Below are positions 35,041 through 46,227 of a DNA stretch of 64,000 nt, piece after piece. Within the stretch, counting starts at the first letter, position 1. The number at the start of each line of letters is the position of its first letter. Location: positions 16,905,174-16,969,173 of the forward strand of contig OX439042.1 of NCBI GenBank assembly GCA_949317995.1, read 5' to 3'. Position numbers and translations under genes: made by a program. This DNA is from Acholoe squamosa. Lineage: Eukaryota; Annelida; Polychaeta; Phyllodocida; Polynoidae. The notes beneath the pieces were generated by a model. The model saw nothing but the letters and a program-made list of their open reading frames with translations, had not been told where the DNA came from and ran no database searches.

Positions 35041-35199
35041 GGTCCATACCAGGACAATGGTTACAACAAAAGCGTTTACTTCCGATGGGAGGAGGACAGG
35101 CCCACACCAAGCCTACCGCACAAACGTGTAGAAACCAAGGGGGCGGGATAGAGGGACATGGGGATTCTTACATTTAGTACCTATCCCATTTCTCCTATA

Positions 35200-36800
35200 C
35201 TTTCTTCTCGATACAGTTGGTGTGTGGTGTGGGATAGGGGTGTGAGGGGTACGTCCATCAGGGGTGCTGTAATCGACCAAGGGGCATCTGAAGGCGTTCA
35301 CCACCCAACTGTGAGAAAGAGATTCAATATCTATACCTCCAACTGATGGGGATGGGCAAGAGGGGGGGAGGTGTGGTGTAGGTGGGAGGGAGGGGGATAG
35401 AGGGTTGGATGGGAGCGGAGTAGTGGGGAGGGGTCGTTGTGCTGTATATGGGGGTAGGGGTCACTGGAGCAGTGCGATAGGTCTGGAGAATCAATCCCTA
35501 TGCCTCCATCCACCCCCTCCATATACCACCCCAACCAGACACAGATGTTTTCATGCTTTTTGAGACCAATGTAGGCAGGGGCTGCTTTCTCTACAAGGTA
35601 TTGAGAGTGAAGCATTACACCATGAGTGTATATCCTGCGGACATCATTGATGGTCGCGTTTCTCTATTGGGGACGGCCGGTCCACAACCGCGACACCAGA
35701 ATATCGTTACCCGCGCGGCAAATCTTATCAAGCTCCCCTTCAGCTCCTCCTCTCCTTAACACCCACCCCACCCAACCATACCAAGCCTACAGGCACAGCT
35801 CCTTCCTAAGGATTTGCATCCACACGTGCATAGACACACACGTACACGTGCACAGGCAGTAAGATACACATTGTGATTAATCCAATCAATACTGAGCCGG
35901 GGTTTGGGTATGTCATTCTCTCACAATCCATGAGTCTTTCTGCTGCTAACTGTTCTCTTCTTCGTGTGACGTCCAGTGGTACAAGAGACAACAAATCATG
36001 TATTTGCATTTACTGCTACTGTACTTTAAATATACGTACTAGCAATGTTATAATTAATATATATGACTTGGTGACGTACATAGTGAATGCTAACTGATTT
36101 ATCAGTACACATTGCAGGCCATTGCCTTCTAAATATCTATGAAAAGGAGCAGAATTTAAGGGGTTTTCAGTTCATTTCCAATAGGAAATTTTATCGTTAT
36201 GCTGTTTTATCCAAAGGGGATTCCCAGGATAGTGGAATCATTGCATCCTTTCCATCCAAACTGTCGGGGAGGAGTATGGGGCTACCAGTCTACTACTCCC
36301 TTATATGGCCTTTCCTGAAGTCTTTCTCATCTTCCAACATTGATAATGAATCGTGAATATTAATCGTGAATTTTAATAAAAACCCTACTTTGTATTGTCC
36401 TGTCTGTCTGAATTTTCTATATAATTTGATACAAATCTTAGAAAAAAAAATTATTTGATTGTAACAGCAATCTAAAATTGTATAATACCAAAGGTTTTTA
36501 ATATGAGGTGGCCAGCGAAAACTAATTTATTAAGCGGCAGCCCTTTTGTCTCTCTACTGGGCCATATTGATAGTAAACAATGTTGTTAGAATCGTAATTA
36601 TTGGCATAATATGTTTTCTTAAATTCACTTAAAACATATGAACTTTGTATGTACATAAAATGAGACAAAAAAAAATTCTATTGAATTGAGCATTGCTGTA
36701 CCATTCCAGCATATCTCCTTTCCGTACCTTGAAATTCACATTATGAGTTTTCGATTTCCCTGCCCTGTAGGCCTTAAGACCTTCCCATCCACCCCATCCC
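35200..36800. other. Purine-rich block and spacer, no supported gene
   Basis: 35350-35480 is G/A-rich with ggagggaggggg-type runs. 35630-35700 is CpG-bearing (gcggacatcattgatggtcg; cgcgcggcaaatc). The overlapping open frames are not recognisable. Confidence 0.3.
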
Positions 36801-36818
36801 TTCATCCAACCTCTTCAG

Positions 36819-36992
36819 CTATGTCCACAGTAGGCCCAGCTTCCTCCAGGCTCCTCCTGGGTCCCCCTCCAGGCCCCTGTACATCTCCTCCCTGGTCTCA
36901 TGGGTCTCCGGGGAGTGACTAAATGAGACACGGCTCAGCTCGCTCAGTACAATGCCAAGTTGTTGTATCCTCCCACTGATTAGGAGCAGCTT
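36819..36992 (-). CDS. Weak terminal-exon candidate
   Basis: On the minus strand an acceptor-like accaaacacag precedes 57 open codons beginning KLLLISGRIQQLG, including SPETHETREEMYRGLEGDP, and ending in TAG. Composition is protein-like, but the pyrimidine tract is poor and no family is recognised. Confidence 0.2.
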   Translation of the reverse strand, partial: KLLLISGRIQQLGIVLSELSRVSFSHSPETHETREEMYRGLEGDPGGAWRKLGLLWT

Positions 36993-37621
36993 CTGTGTTT
37001 GGTGGATATTGTTACTATTGTCCCTATGCTGTATGTGGACCATTCTATTGTATGTTGGCCTCTAGAGATTGGGGTATGTTCTGCGTTTTTATCTGGAGCA
37101 CTTATATAGCGCATGTCTTTCATATTCAAGTATCAAATAGACTTGTATCTCAGAGCACCAGCTCTAATGGCATTTTCGGTTTCTCTGTTTTTCTGTTTAT
37201 TTTTCGACAAAAGACCCATATAAATCTATACTGAATGAGCAAGCAGGTAGGAAGACATTTCCAAATACCACTGCAACATAGTTTTGATTTCTTTTTGTTC
37301 ATGTGTTGCAGATATACATATACAGTTGGTGGTCAGTCGGGAGTAGGTTTGAGAAGGTCGGAGATAAGATATAAGATAAGGGTCCAATTGAGGCCTTCTA
37401 CTCCTGGCCCCTGGTTTACAAATCTCTCTGTTTTTCTTAAAGAGGTAATTTCTATTACTAAATAGGCTGTAAATTTTTCTTATAACTTATCAATGATTTT
37501 GTGACTTTGGGTAATAGAAAATGGGAGAGATTTTCTCAGAGGTTTAGAGCCCCACTGCCTCTGCCCACATCACCCTCCCGGCTGGGGAGGTTTCAGATAC
37601 GACTGACCTAGGCCTGTATTC

Positions 37622-37782
37622 CGAGTTAGCAGGTTGTCCCATGGGCGCGGCCATTGCTGGAGCTTGTTACCAGCGAGTCCTACTGATAAGACCTATCAGA
37701 TGGGTACCAGTTGACCCCTGAGAGGACCGCAGTGAATAGTTGGTGTGATTTCATTGGCTGATAATCAAACCAGCTAAGTCCG
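37622..37782 (+). mobile_element. MITE TCCCATGGGCG family, copy 2
   Basis: The left end gagttagcaggttgtcccat and the right end aaaccagctaagtc form imperfect inverted termini of the GACTTAGCAGG type. The interior is nearly the same as at 17931-18075, including gagaggaccgcagtgaa and ttcattggctgataatcaaa. Confidence 0.85.
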
Positions 37783-38285
37783 TATACATGTGCCTTTCAA
37801 ACTCGTCGCTCAATGTAGATGGTGGCATTAGAGAGCGAGAATTTATTTCATATTAAAAGACACTCTGCAATGAATTGCCTTACAATTGGCATATGTCATT
37901 CCAGACTTTCTACTGAGATACATTTTGGTTCGCTGATGCTAGATGATTATCAAATGCAGTACTTGTTGAAATAAGAGTCACTATTCCAAAACAATGTCTG
38001 CTTCAACAAAAACATACATATATACTTCCAACAACTGTTCGGTCAACATACACAAACACCTAACTCTGCAAACATCATTTCCGCTCCTCCAAGGTCGAAA
38101 AAAGCTCGGATGTGATACCACTGCGTCCTCTTGGTGACGACAAAGAAGACGCTGGAGTTGATCGATAATGTAGGGCGTGCGGGGGAGCCACTGTTGGTGT
38201 CAAAAACCTGAGCTGCCCCATGCCTACAGGCCTATGTCTTACCGCTTCATGTACCATATAATGTTTTAATACCTCTACTCATTGT
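37783..38285. other. No supported feature
   Basis: Unique-looking. A 60-codon minus-strand frame at 38075-38257 lacks support. Confidence 0.3.
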
Positions 38286-38289
38286 TGTC

Positions 38290-38520
38290 ATTACACATGT
38301 GTTCAACTTTAGCAAGGCTACCTTACAGGGCTGCATTCATGCATCATTCCCACACTACATGGATAAGACACACCTGCATAGTCAGCATGATTCACCCATG
38401 TGCCCCTATTGCAGTGCTGGTGAGTTTACTGTAACTCTATACTCACCAGCACTGTCTTAGAACGTTATGTCGTCAAAGGTACACGGCCCTGCAAGAATCA
38501 TGCGGCCCAGGGTGAGAAGT
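38290..38520. repeat. piggyBac-like MITE relic (copy 12)
   Basis: Contains cagggctgcattcatgcatc, ttgcagtgctggtgagttta and tatactcaccagcactgtct, so the second hairpin is well kept. It ends near aatcatgcggccc. Confidence 0.65.
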
Positions 38521-38879
38521 GCCTGAGTACAAAACCCCTGATATGTTCAAGAAGAACCCCTTTAATAAGGCTTAGTGTGAGTCTTTGGAACTTGAATATC
38601 CCTTAGGAAATCCCACGATATAGGAGCAACCCGGAAGACTTCCATCTCTGCCTTAAAGGGTTCCTCCCAATGACACCTGCTGCTGAGCAGCTCTGCTGTA
38701 TCGACCAGTGAGCTGCAGCTACAGGACAAAGTAGATTACCTCCCACCTCACCATCAGTCTCACAACCATCACCACCACACAACGATAAAACATGGACTCA
38801 ATTTGATTTTATCCACAAGTGCCACGTCCTAACGATGTGGATGGAAATGATGGTTATGCTCCAAAGTACTAGGCTTAAT

Positions 38880-39110
38880 GACAGAAGGAGGCTGGAGAGG
38901 CGAAAGGCTGGGAGGGACAATATGGGGAAGTAGGGAGTGCAAGAGGGGGGAGGACAGGAAGGATGTGAAAGGAGAGGCGCAGGCAGGAGGGAGTGAAAGA
39001 GAGGGGCGGGAAGGAGTGGGGTTGGAAGAGAAGGATGGAGGAGGCAAGGATATAGAGACAGAGACACAAAGCATGAAATGGAAGGGAGCAGTTGGTTGAT
39101 GGGGTCTTGC
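38880..39110. repeat. Polypurine stretch
   Basis: Almost pure G/A on the plus strand (gggaggacaggaaggatgtg, gagggagtgaaagagagggg). It creates the 180-codon Pro/Ser/Leu-rich frame on the minus strand, which is not credible as a gene. Confidence 0.8.
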
Positions 39111-39669
39111 AGGAATGAGTCTCCAAATGAGGAATGGGTTCCCAAATTAACTTTCAATGTTGCTGGGTACGTACTGATATTGGATTTAGGAGACCCTGGA
39201 GATGCCTCCTGGGCCTGCTCCTCATTACGACCTCCCTCTGTAGTCTTGTAGTGGGTAGTCTTGGGTTTCAGTATTGTTTGGTTATAATGAAATACAGAAG
39301 TACCCTCTCCTTGAGTCACATATATTACCGGTAGATACACAATTTGACTTTATTTTGAGGCATTAGAAGATGTGGCTGTCATTTGATAGCTTGGGATGGA
39401 AGCAGGCTCTATCTAGGTTTTGGTTATTTCCCAACAAAATCTACACAGTTCTAGGCTAGCCAATAGAGTTGCTCTTTGTGTCTAGAACACACCCAAACAT
39501 CTTGGCTGCTGTACCACTCAGCTGTTTCCAATAAACCAGCTCACGGGTTAACCACCACCTAAGGACCGCATGCATACCGCCTCAAGGATCACGTTCAGTT
39601 TTCTTGATTAAAAAAGGTTTCTGATAAAATTATTTACCACCAAAAAAAAGAAAACTAAAATTTAAAACA

Positions 39670-40080
39670 AGAAAAATGTGGCAAGGACCACGGATAGGAG
39701 TGAGTGAGTAATAGATGTTTAACGCCATTTCGACAGCTAAGGTCATATTCATGGCGAGAACTATATTACACAATTTCACAGAGGAATATGTCGGTGCCCG
39801 CGCATATGTGCACCACACACATTCTGAGAGATAGAAAAGAGGAGAAATAGACCCTTTTAAGTGGGCTAGGGAAGCCCTACCACGGATAGGAGTTGCCACT
39901 CTGCGGCCGACGTGTGACGTCACGGCCGACGTATGACGTCACAAATTGCGTCACAAGGTGACCGTGACATCATTGACAAACCGAAAAAAATAATGAAGTT
40001 GCTACGATCGCTGCACTCCTGGCCGCTACGCGGCAAGCAACTCCAAAAAAACAACAAAATATGAATAAAGGCAACGTATA
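39670..40080 (+). repeat. Dispersed repeat with paired CRE sites (copy 2), split
   Basis: Starts gaaaaatgtggcaagg, is interrupted by the retroposon at 39701-39878, then carries TGACGTCA at 39915-39922 and 39934-39941 and a half site ttgcgtcac. It continues through gaagttgctacgatcgctgc and gccgctacgcggcaagcaac to aaaggcaacgtataatg. Same order as copy 1 at 6080-6540. Confidence 0.8.
39701..39878 (+). mobile_element. GTGAGTGAG short retroposon, copy 1
   Basis: A 178-bp element starting tgagtgagtaatagatgttt and ending gtgggctagggaagccc. It is flanked by exact 14-bp duplications, accacggataggag (39687-39700 and 39879-39892). There are no inverted termini and the duplication is long, which suits LINE-type target-primed insertion, although no poly-A or tRNA head is visible. 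A second copy is at 50864. Confidence 0.88.
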
Positions 40081-40164
40081 ATGTGTATTTCACTACAATG
40101 TGCATGTGAAGCCCCCATACCAGCAAGTAACTGTCAGCAGTGCTTCATTAGTGTAGCACGCCCA

Positions 40165-40530
40165 TCGTTCAGGAATATGGGTCCCCCAATGTATCCTGAA
40201 TGCAGCCCTGTCCTGTTACTCACCAGGGCTGCATTCCTGCATCATGAAGAGCATCTAAGCCTCCCTTACAGGTTTAACACAACAGGTCTGTACCAGACAC
40301 GGGCTGTGTGTCTGGATAGGGCTGTGCCTGGAGGAAGCTGTGTGTAGCCAGGACACTGGGAGCACCCAGCAGGTGTGTACTGGAGGACGCCTCCAGGCGC
40401 CGTCCAACAGGATCCACATCACTCAGCCCCAACCAGGGTTAACTCTTTAAGGGCTGCGAGGGTTCATGTTCCATGGTCGATATGATGTACCAATAGAGCG
40501 GTGATGAGTCTCCTCAGCAGCACTGGTGTA
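40165..40530. repeat. piggyBac-like MITE relics (copies 13 and 14)
   Basis: 40195-40250 shows gaatgcagccctgtcctgtt / actcaccagggctgcattcc / tgcatcatg. 40440-40530 shows ctctttaagggctgcgaggg / ttcatgttccatggtcgata. They are either two fragments or one copy split by about 180 bp of other sequence. Confidence 0.55.
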
Positions 40531-40539
40531 TCATATAGA

Positions 40540-41780
40540 TATCAATATAGTTACCAATATATATACCACAGAAACTTCTAATTTTGTTTATAAAGCTCTT
40601 ACAGTATACAAGTTTAGTAAGCTAATGAATAAACATCACTGTTCAAAATTTTTTTGAGATATAGGCTGATGAAATTCAGCCATCTTGAGAAAAAATGAAA
40701 ATTCTTGTCAAAAATGCTATTTTCCCTCTAGTTCTCTAGAAAATACTTAAATACTCATTAAAATCAATCTTTATTAAGTTCAGCATGCCTACTCTAAGAA
40801 ATAATGATCACTATAACCTAATGGACCACCAACTCAGCACAGCATTAGCTTAAAACTTTATCTGTCGGATGGACACTTTTTTTCATATTACAGTGTATAA
40901 AACACACTTATGGGGAGACTTATGGTACAAATGTTATTTGATAGTGTTCAAGGGATGACTGTGCTTAATTTAAAACATAAAGGATGCATCCAAATGCATT
41001 ACTTTGAGATTAAGAAATTTGTCCTTCCGACAGCAAAAGTGCAAAATGTCCATCCGACAGAAAAATGTGTATACGGATGCACTCATCGGTATAGGAGGAA
41101 GATTTCAGGCTACAGCAAAAAAAATCTTTGCAGTAGCTTAACCACCCTAGTGCCCCTCAATTCTGAGCAGAGTAAGGATAATGTATTAACTGTCTTAGTT
41201 TAGAATATGGGAGGGTTTTAGTTTTTCTGTTGGATGGCCATTTGAGTGTCATTTTACACTGAATGTTACACGAACAAATACTTATGCTCTACAATACCCA
41301 AAAACCTTCTGAATTATTAACACAACAGATATATCAATGAGAAAGAGCTATATCTGAGGTTCTGGAACCCCTCTTGGATATATGCCAGGGTTTTAAAAAA
41401 CCTGTTTTTTTGTCAAATTTGCCTTTTTTCACCATTTTTCAACTTTGGAAGCCAACTAATCCAAATATTATGGTTGGATATGTAAGAGAGTATATGCATT
41501 TGAAAGGTTATGGTGTTCCCTTCCAATTGGGACACAAAAGCAGGATATTGGTTTATAATTTTTTATTCTGTAGGTGCATAAGCATACAAAAGTGTAAAAA
41601 ATGCCAATTGTACGTGCCCAGAAAATTTAGCCCATCTACCCTTCAGGGGCTATATCAATTCCAGTGGATCGACCAAATGCATTTATGGCCTGGTTGTTAC
41701 ACTGACCAGGACTGCAAATTGGTGTTATCGCACTATATGGCCCTTAAGGCATAAGGTCCTGATTCCTAGCTAATACCTGT
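40540..41780. other. AT-rich spacer with dispersed inverted phrase
   Basis: ctgtcggatggacactt near 40862, its inverse aaaatgtccatccgacag near 41044, and ctgttggatggccatttgag near 41227 are related. The 126-codon frame at 41374-41754 has no domain and is AT-driven. Confidence 0.4.
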
Positions 41781-42075
41781 TACCGTAATCTCTCGCGTAT
41801 AAGGCGCGTCTTATACGCGAGGTTTTAGTTCTTTCTGGATCCACAAGGGGGACACCAAGAGCTTTCTTTTGATATGTCACACTCCCTTTAAGTCTTAATA
41901 TGACATAGTGAAGTTCAGGAGGTCCGTGGGTGCTTTAGCTACACATAGCTTTTGAAATTTTCAAAATCCATTCAGTAGAAGAAAAGTTATGAATTTTTTA
42001 TTTTTTTGACCATTTTCTAAAACTCTAGGTGCGTCTTATACGCGAGGTGCGCCTTATACGCGGGAGATTACGGTA
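41781..42075. mobile_element. TIR element TACCGTAATCTC, pogo-like MITE
   Basis: The termini read taccgtaatctctcgcgtat then aaggcgcg, and the mirror ends cgcgggagattacggta. Next to each end is a further small palindrome of ttatacgcgag and its inverse. TA tips and CGTATAAGGCGC-type ends resemble Tc1/mariner-pogo MITEs of fish and invertebrates. Length 295 bp, no coding capacity. Confidence 0.88.
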
Positions 42076-42079
42076 CGTC

Positions 42080-42805
42080 CATATGGCCTTGAATTGTGGA
42101 TGCTGTACAAAAAAAGATGAGATGGATTGGCGTTCAGGGGAAGGGTCTGAGTTCAGCTCCAGAGCCCCTGGGTGCAATCTGTTTCTGTTTTACATCTAAG
42201 AAGTCTTATGATCATGGACGGTGCATGACCTAACATGGACCTTACATTGCACCTTGGGGCATTACTAATATACTTTACTATAGCTACTTAACTTCACCTA
42301 ATTCAATCAATGACAAAGGTCCGAGATTGATTGCTACCTTAATTTAATGATTGACTGGGTCTATATAGTGGTCTTTACGTAGAACTTCATCAGGCAGACT
42401 GTATGGAAGTAAAACGCTGAATATTGTAATGTCAGGGTGAATGGGGAGGGAATAGACCCACACACGTAATAGGGAAGGCAGATGGAGCTGACAACGTCTG
42501 CACCATTAGATATATCTTTATCAGCCCTCTCGTATTAGAGGAAGCATATATGCATTGACTTGTTGTAAGTGAAACAAATTCGGAACAAAAAAAAAAAAAC
42601 ATACTTTTCAATATGGCCAAACCACCTCCAAATTAGCTAGCAGCTGCTCCAAGGGCAAATGGTACCATCTTGACCTGGGCCAGGCCGCCTTATCCAAATT
42701 CACTCCTAACACTGCCAGGGCAGCCAGATAACTAACATTGATCCAGATAAATCATTCTCAAACAGCACCTAAATGTTCACCCCTCTACACCAGTGTCCTC
42801 CAGGA
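42080..42805. other. No supported feature
   Basis: Unique-looking sequence, with a 13-base A run near 42587. No exon or repeat ends seen. Confidence 0.3.
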
Positions 42806-42813
42806 GATGGCAT

Positions 42814-42936
42814 TTAGGAGCAGGTATAGCATGCACTCAGCAGGGAAAGTAGCAGCCCCTCCAGGGTGTGATCGATAAGGACAGAGCCTCCTCCTCCTCC
42901 AGGCGGGGGTCTGGAGGCAGGTGTTTGACCTGTGAC
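42814..42936 (-). CDS. Weak terminal-exon candidate
   Basis: Minus strand: acceptor-like ctgaccacag, then 40 open codons ending in TAA. They include a Gly run (PPPGGGGGSVLIDHTLEGLL) and a Leu-rich tail ending CYTCS. An overlapping frame (PDPRLEEEEALSLSI) is also open, so the true frame, if any, is uncertain. Confidence 0.18.
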   Translation of the reverse strand, partial: VTGQTPASRPPPGGGGGSVLIDHTLEGLLLSLLSACYTCS

Positions 42937-43343
42937 CTGTGGTCAGCCAGTGTAGGGTCAGGGTCTGTTAGTGAAACCACTCACTGGTATCTGTAGCACA
43001 GGGAGGCTGTTTTTATTTTGGTGTGGATCCTTTATACTTGGTCTTACAGTGGACTATTCAGTGACAAACTGATTCATCAATAACCTTCATATCAACAAAA
43101 TCAAACATTGATGAATCAAGTGAATATGTAAATTTTAAAGGTGAGGAAAAAGTACTAGATGAAAATTTACTTTTGTCAGGAGCAATTTACTATTTCCTAC
43201 GCCAAAGAGAATGAATATTGGCACCACTTCATAGTTCCTAACTAATCTACACGCACATAGTCATGCACATATCGTCGCCCTAGTACAATAAAACCATAGT
43301 GTTGTAGATTTTAATACAATAGTAGAGAATAGTTCTGTGAGAC

Positions 43344-43383
43344 ATGGCGCGGCGACTTGTAATCTTGTGTCTAGTTTCAGTTG
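43344..43383 (+). CDS. Candidate first coding exon with signal peptide
   Basis: gagacATGG opens MARRLVILCLVSV, a compact basic-plus-hydrophobic signal sequence. The donor TTG|GTGAGA follows after 40 nt, leaving phase 1. Phase-1 junctions after signal-peptide exons are common in secreted proteins. Exon-like segments at 57772, 61520 and 63882 on this strand accept in phase 1, so they could belong together. No upstream promoter was identified. The exon is short and could be chance. Confidence 0.35.
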
Positions 43384-43754
43384 GTGAGACAGATAGGGCA
43401 TACTATCATCTGGGCTTTTGGTAGTATATAGCACAAATTCAACCTGAACTACCCACTGCAGCTAAGTACTAATAGTCTGTAGACTGTCCATTCTGCATGC
43501 ACCTCACTCAGCTGCCACAGGGACCTGTCTTATTCAATGTTCAATGCCATAGTCAACAGGTGTGTCATTATGAGTGTACACTGTCTCAGATTGCCAGAAG
43601 CCTGCTCTGCCTCCCCTACCCCCACACACACACCCAACTGCCAATCACTTGTAATAGTCTGTACCTGGTCACAGGCCAGTGGTCAGCAAACCGGCCAGAT
43701 CACTCCACCTCTCTGTAGAGGGGGAGCACAGTGTAAGTACATACATCTTTTCAG

Positions 43755-44019
43755 TGTTCCACAAAATCGTTTATATAATGAAAGGAATAATCAAATTAAT
43801 CTTTCATCACCAATAGTAGATACATATTCTAAGAAAGCATTATTTCAATGTAAACTAAAAATTTTACACAGAAAAGAATGTAGCAGTTCCACAAGGTGGC
43901 CTTACATTTCAACCTCCTCTGATTTACAAAAATGCACATATGGCAACACACACTTTAGCACTGATTTCTCCATAGAGATCTTTGACAGTGAATATTTTGT
44001 TCAAATACAGAAAATATGA
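43755..44019 (+). CDS. Candidate terminal exon, unknown
   Basis: An excellent acceptor (acatacatcttttcag) ends at 43754. The frame stays open for 88 codons to TGA (begins VPQNRLYNERNNQ; includes FDSEYFVQIQKI near the end). A donor-like gtaagt stands at 43732, only 22 bp before, so donor and acceptor cannot pair with each other. The frame enters in phase 2, which does not fit the phase-1 donor at 43384, so a missing exon would be needed. Family not recognised. Confidence 0.25.
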
Positions 44020-44504
44020 TCCAATTGTACCATAACCCACTGAGATAAAACCTGTACTACATATATATATAGTAGTTTCAAAACGAACAATTCTAAAACA
44101 AAGGCTACAGGGATGCATTTCTGAATCTTAAAATGCTCTAATGCTAATCTGCCATAGGGCTCCAAATGATGAAATGTCTTATCTGTGAATAAAATCAAAA
44201 GTATGAGATATATTCTGAAAATTCCTTCACTGATAAGTAAAGTACACACACTGTTGTTATTACATTAGAATAGTGAGCAGGAATAGTCCATAGCAGAGGA
44301 GCCACAAACAAAAATAGATTGCAAGGCCTCCCTATCCCTTACACCGTGGCGACTGTGAACCATACACTAGTCTACTCATCTCACGAGTAGTACTCACTAG
44401 TCGCCGCGCTAATAAGCTTGTAACGGCAGTGCTCTACACAACCTTTTTGTACCAGAACCATCTACCTATGAGACCTCCTACCTTGTCACACCTGCTGTTG
44501 GTTG

Positions 44505-44560
44505 TATAACGTGTAAAGGATGACTTACCTGTAAGACAATAGAAAAGGACAATTAGATAA
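44505..44560 (-). other. Possible recursive splice site (zero-length exon)
   Basis: Minus strand: branch-like tatctaat, pyrimidine tract tgtccttttctattgtctt, then acag joined to gtaagtcatc (junction between 44529 and 44528). This fits the ratchet-point consensus better than the 9.54-kb site. It lies about 5.5 kb downstream of the minus-strand promoter candidate at 50.1 kb. A standard acceptor with an exon starting GTAAGT is the alternative. Confidence 0.45.
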
Positions 44561-45289
44561 CATACACAATATTGGTAATTAAGTAAATCGTAAATAATTT
44601 ACTACTGTATCTTTATACCCGAAAATTTATGCTAATGTATACCTTCATCTTATCATTAAACATGCAGAATAGAACCCAAACAGACACAAATATGAAGTGG
44701 CCTTCCTTATCATTAGAGTGGTTAAGGTTCTGCAACGGGAAGGCCAAAGTTTACAAGTACAGGTTGCAGTACAGGTACAGGTTATGTGGTTAAGATAAAC
44801 CCTACATGTGTTAGACCTAGCAGGGCTGAAGTACATGGCCCTAGGTGAGTGGGTAATGGGTTGTCAATGAGGGCTAATTACACTCTGCTATATTATCCCA
44901 CAGACAACATTCATGCAATGTAGCTACCTCAAGACCTTTCAATTAAAAGGGTATATCCAGATTAGGTTATATATACATGTATACTGCATACACAGCCCCT
45001 TTTCCTACATGTAGCTGCACTGCGTGAAGAGTGGGGTCTACAGGTCCAAAACGTCGAACCTACAAGTTGTATACTGCTAGCCTGCCATGGGATTCCCCCC
45101 ACATGACCTATGACGTTACACGTACGATTAGCCGTACAAGCTACTATCTTAACCTCTCTATTTATTAGTTTGTATCCAGTGCATTCTGGGAGGTGGATTC
45201 TTCTTGTATAAGGACCACGCCCTCATCACAATAGATACACTGTTATATCCACACAGTTTCTTGATCCCCAGCTACATGTGTATACACTA
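44561..45289. other. No supported feature
   Basis: AT-rich spacer up to composite copy 2. Nothing recognised apart from a CRE half site near 45110. Confidence 0.3.
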
Positions 45290-46097
45290 TTATTACACGA
45301 TTTCTTGGATTTTGGGTGCTTTTTCTGGATATCCCCATGCTGATACCTGTCGATATTGCACACCATGATGCATGCATCATGACTTTTGTAAGGTGTGCCT
45401 GATATCCATGGATAACAGGCACTAGTGCCTGATATCCATGGATATCAGCACACCTTACATGTCTTATCTTACATGTTAAAACCCATGAAATATTCCAGGC
45501 CAGGGTAGGGATCGAACCTGCAGTCTCACATCCCAAATCCAACTCCTTATGCACTGCGCCACAAGGACTGACGAGAAATGCTCGGTTCGAACCAAGTCTG
45601 GATATGCTACAAAGACGTGTGCGCTGTCGCTGTCCGCTGCTGGGCGACGAGGTGTATTCTACACAAACATAACCGCGAGACACAGTGAATGGAGGAGACG
45701 CGGTGGTCTAGCGGTTAGCGCTTTGCGCTCAGCCGTGAGAGGTCTGTGGATCGATTCCCCGCCCGGGAACGTCTTTTTTCGCCGTGTGCGCTGCCGCTGT
45801 CCGCTGCCGGGCGAGGAGGTGTATTTTATACACAAACATAGCCGCGAGAAGCTTTTTTCGCCGTGTGCCCTGCCGCTGTCCGCTGCCGGGCTAGGAGGTG
45901 TATTTTATACACAAACATAACAGCGAGAGGCATCTTTTTTCGCCGTGTGCGCTGTCGCTGTCCGCTGCCAGGCGAGGAGGTGTATGTACACTATGGTGGC
46001 TGGCTTCGCGTCCCGGGGAAGGATTTTTGTTTTCAACTTGTTTTTATTGATATTTTATTGATTATTTATTGATTTTTTATTGATTAATCGTGTAATA
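45290..46097 (+). mobile_element. Composite dual tRNA-headed TIR element, copy 2
   Basis: Bounded by TTATTACACGATT at 45290 and AATCGTGTAATAA ending at 46097. On the minus strand a tRNA-like head has a B box GGTTCGATCC (45509-45518) and an A box (45543-45561). Its body includes the palindrome gatatccatggatatc. On the plus strand a second head spans 45696-45774: A box TGGTCTAGCGG, B box GGATCGATTCC, end stems AGACG/CGTCT, then six T. Around it lie four units of about 80 bp (tttttt cgccgtgtgcgctg ... gccgggcgaggaggtgtatt). An AT-rich stretch (attgattatttattgatt) precedes the right terminus. 808 bp; no protein. Confidence 0.85.
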
Positions 46098-46104
46098 AAG
46101 ACAG

Positions 46105-46227
46105 TAAGGAATGGGCTATCGGGCACCTCGTTCAGTGTATCGTAGGATATCGTAACTCGTGGCCTACGGCCACTCGTTACGATATCCTACGATACACTGA
46201 ACTCGGTGCCCGATAGCCCATTCATTA
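46105..46227. repeat. 123-bp palindrome with CTCG/GGCC apex
   Basis: Left arm taaggaatgggctatcgggc and following bases mirror the right arm, which ends gatagcccattcatta. The apex at 46155-46177 reads actcgtggcctacggccact / cgt, with GTGGCC-TAC-GGCCAC as the inner stem and TC/TC unpaired. It directly follows composite copy 2 after seven bases. The outer arms match the palindrome at 11614-11678. Confidence 0.93.

Noticed and set aside
38798-39340. Longest open frame (180 codons, minus strand)
   Set aside because: It is the complement of a polypurine stretch and reads as Pro/Ser/Leu-rich low complexity in all minus frames; no domain, no splice signals.
41374-41754. 126-codon plus-strand frame
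   Set aside because: AT-driven composition, weak start context, no splice partners and no recognised domain.
45243-45920. Long overlapping frames at composite copy 2 (146 and 123 codons)
   Set aside because: They translate the tRNA-like heads and the 80-bp tandem units; frame openness comes from the repeat.
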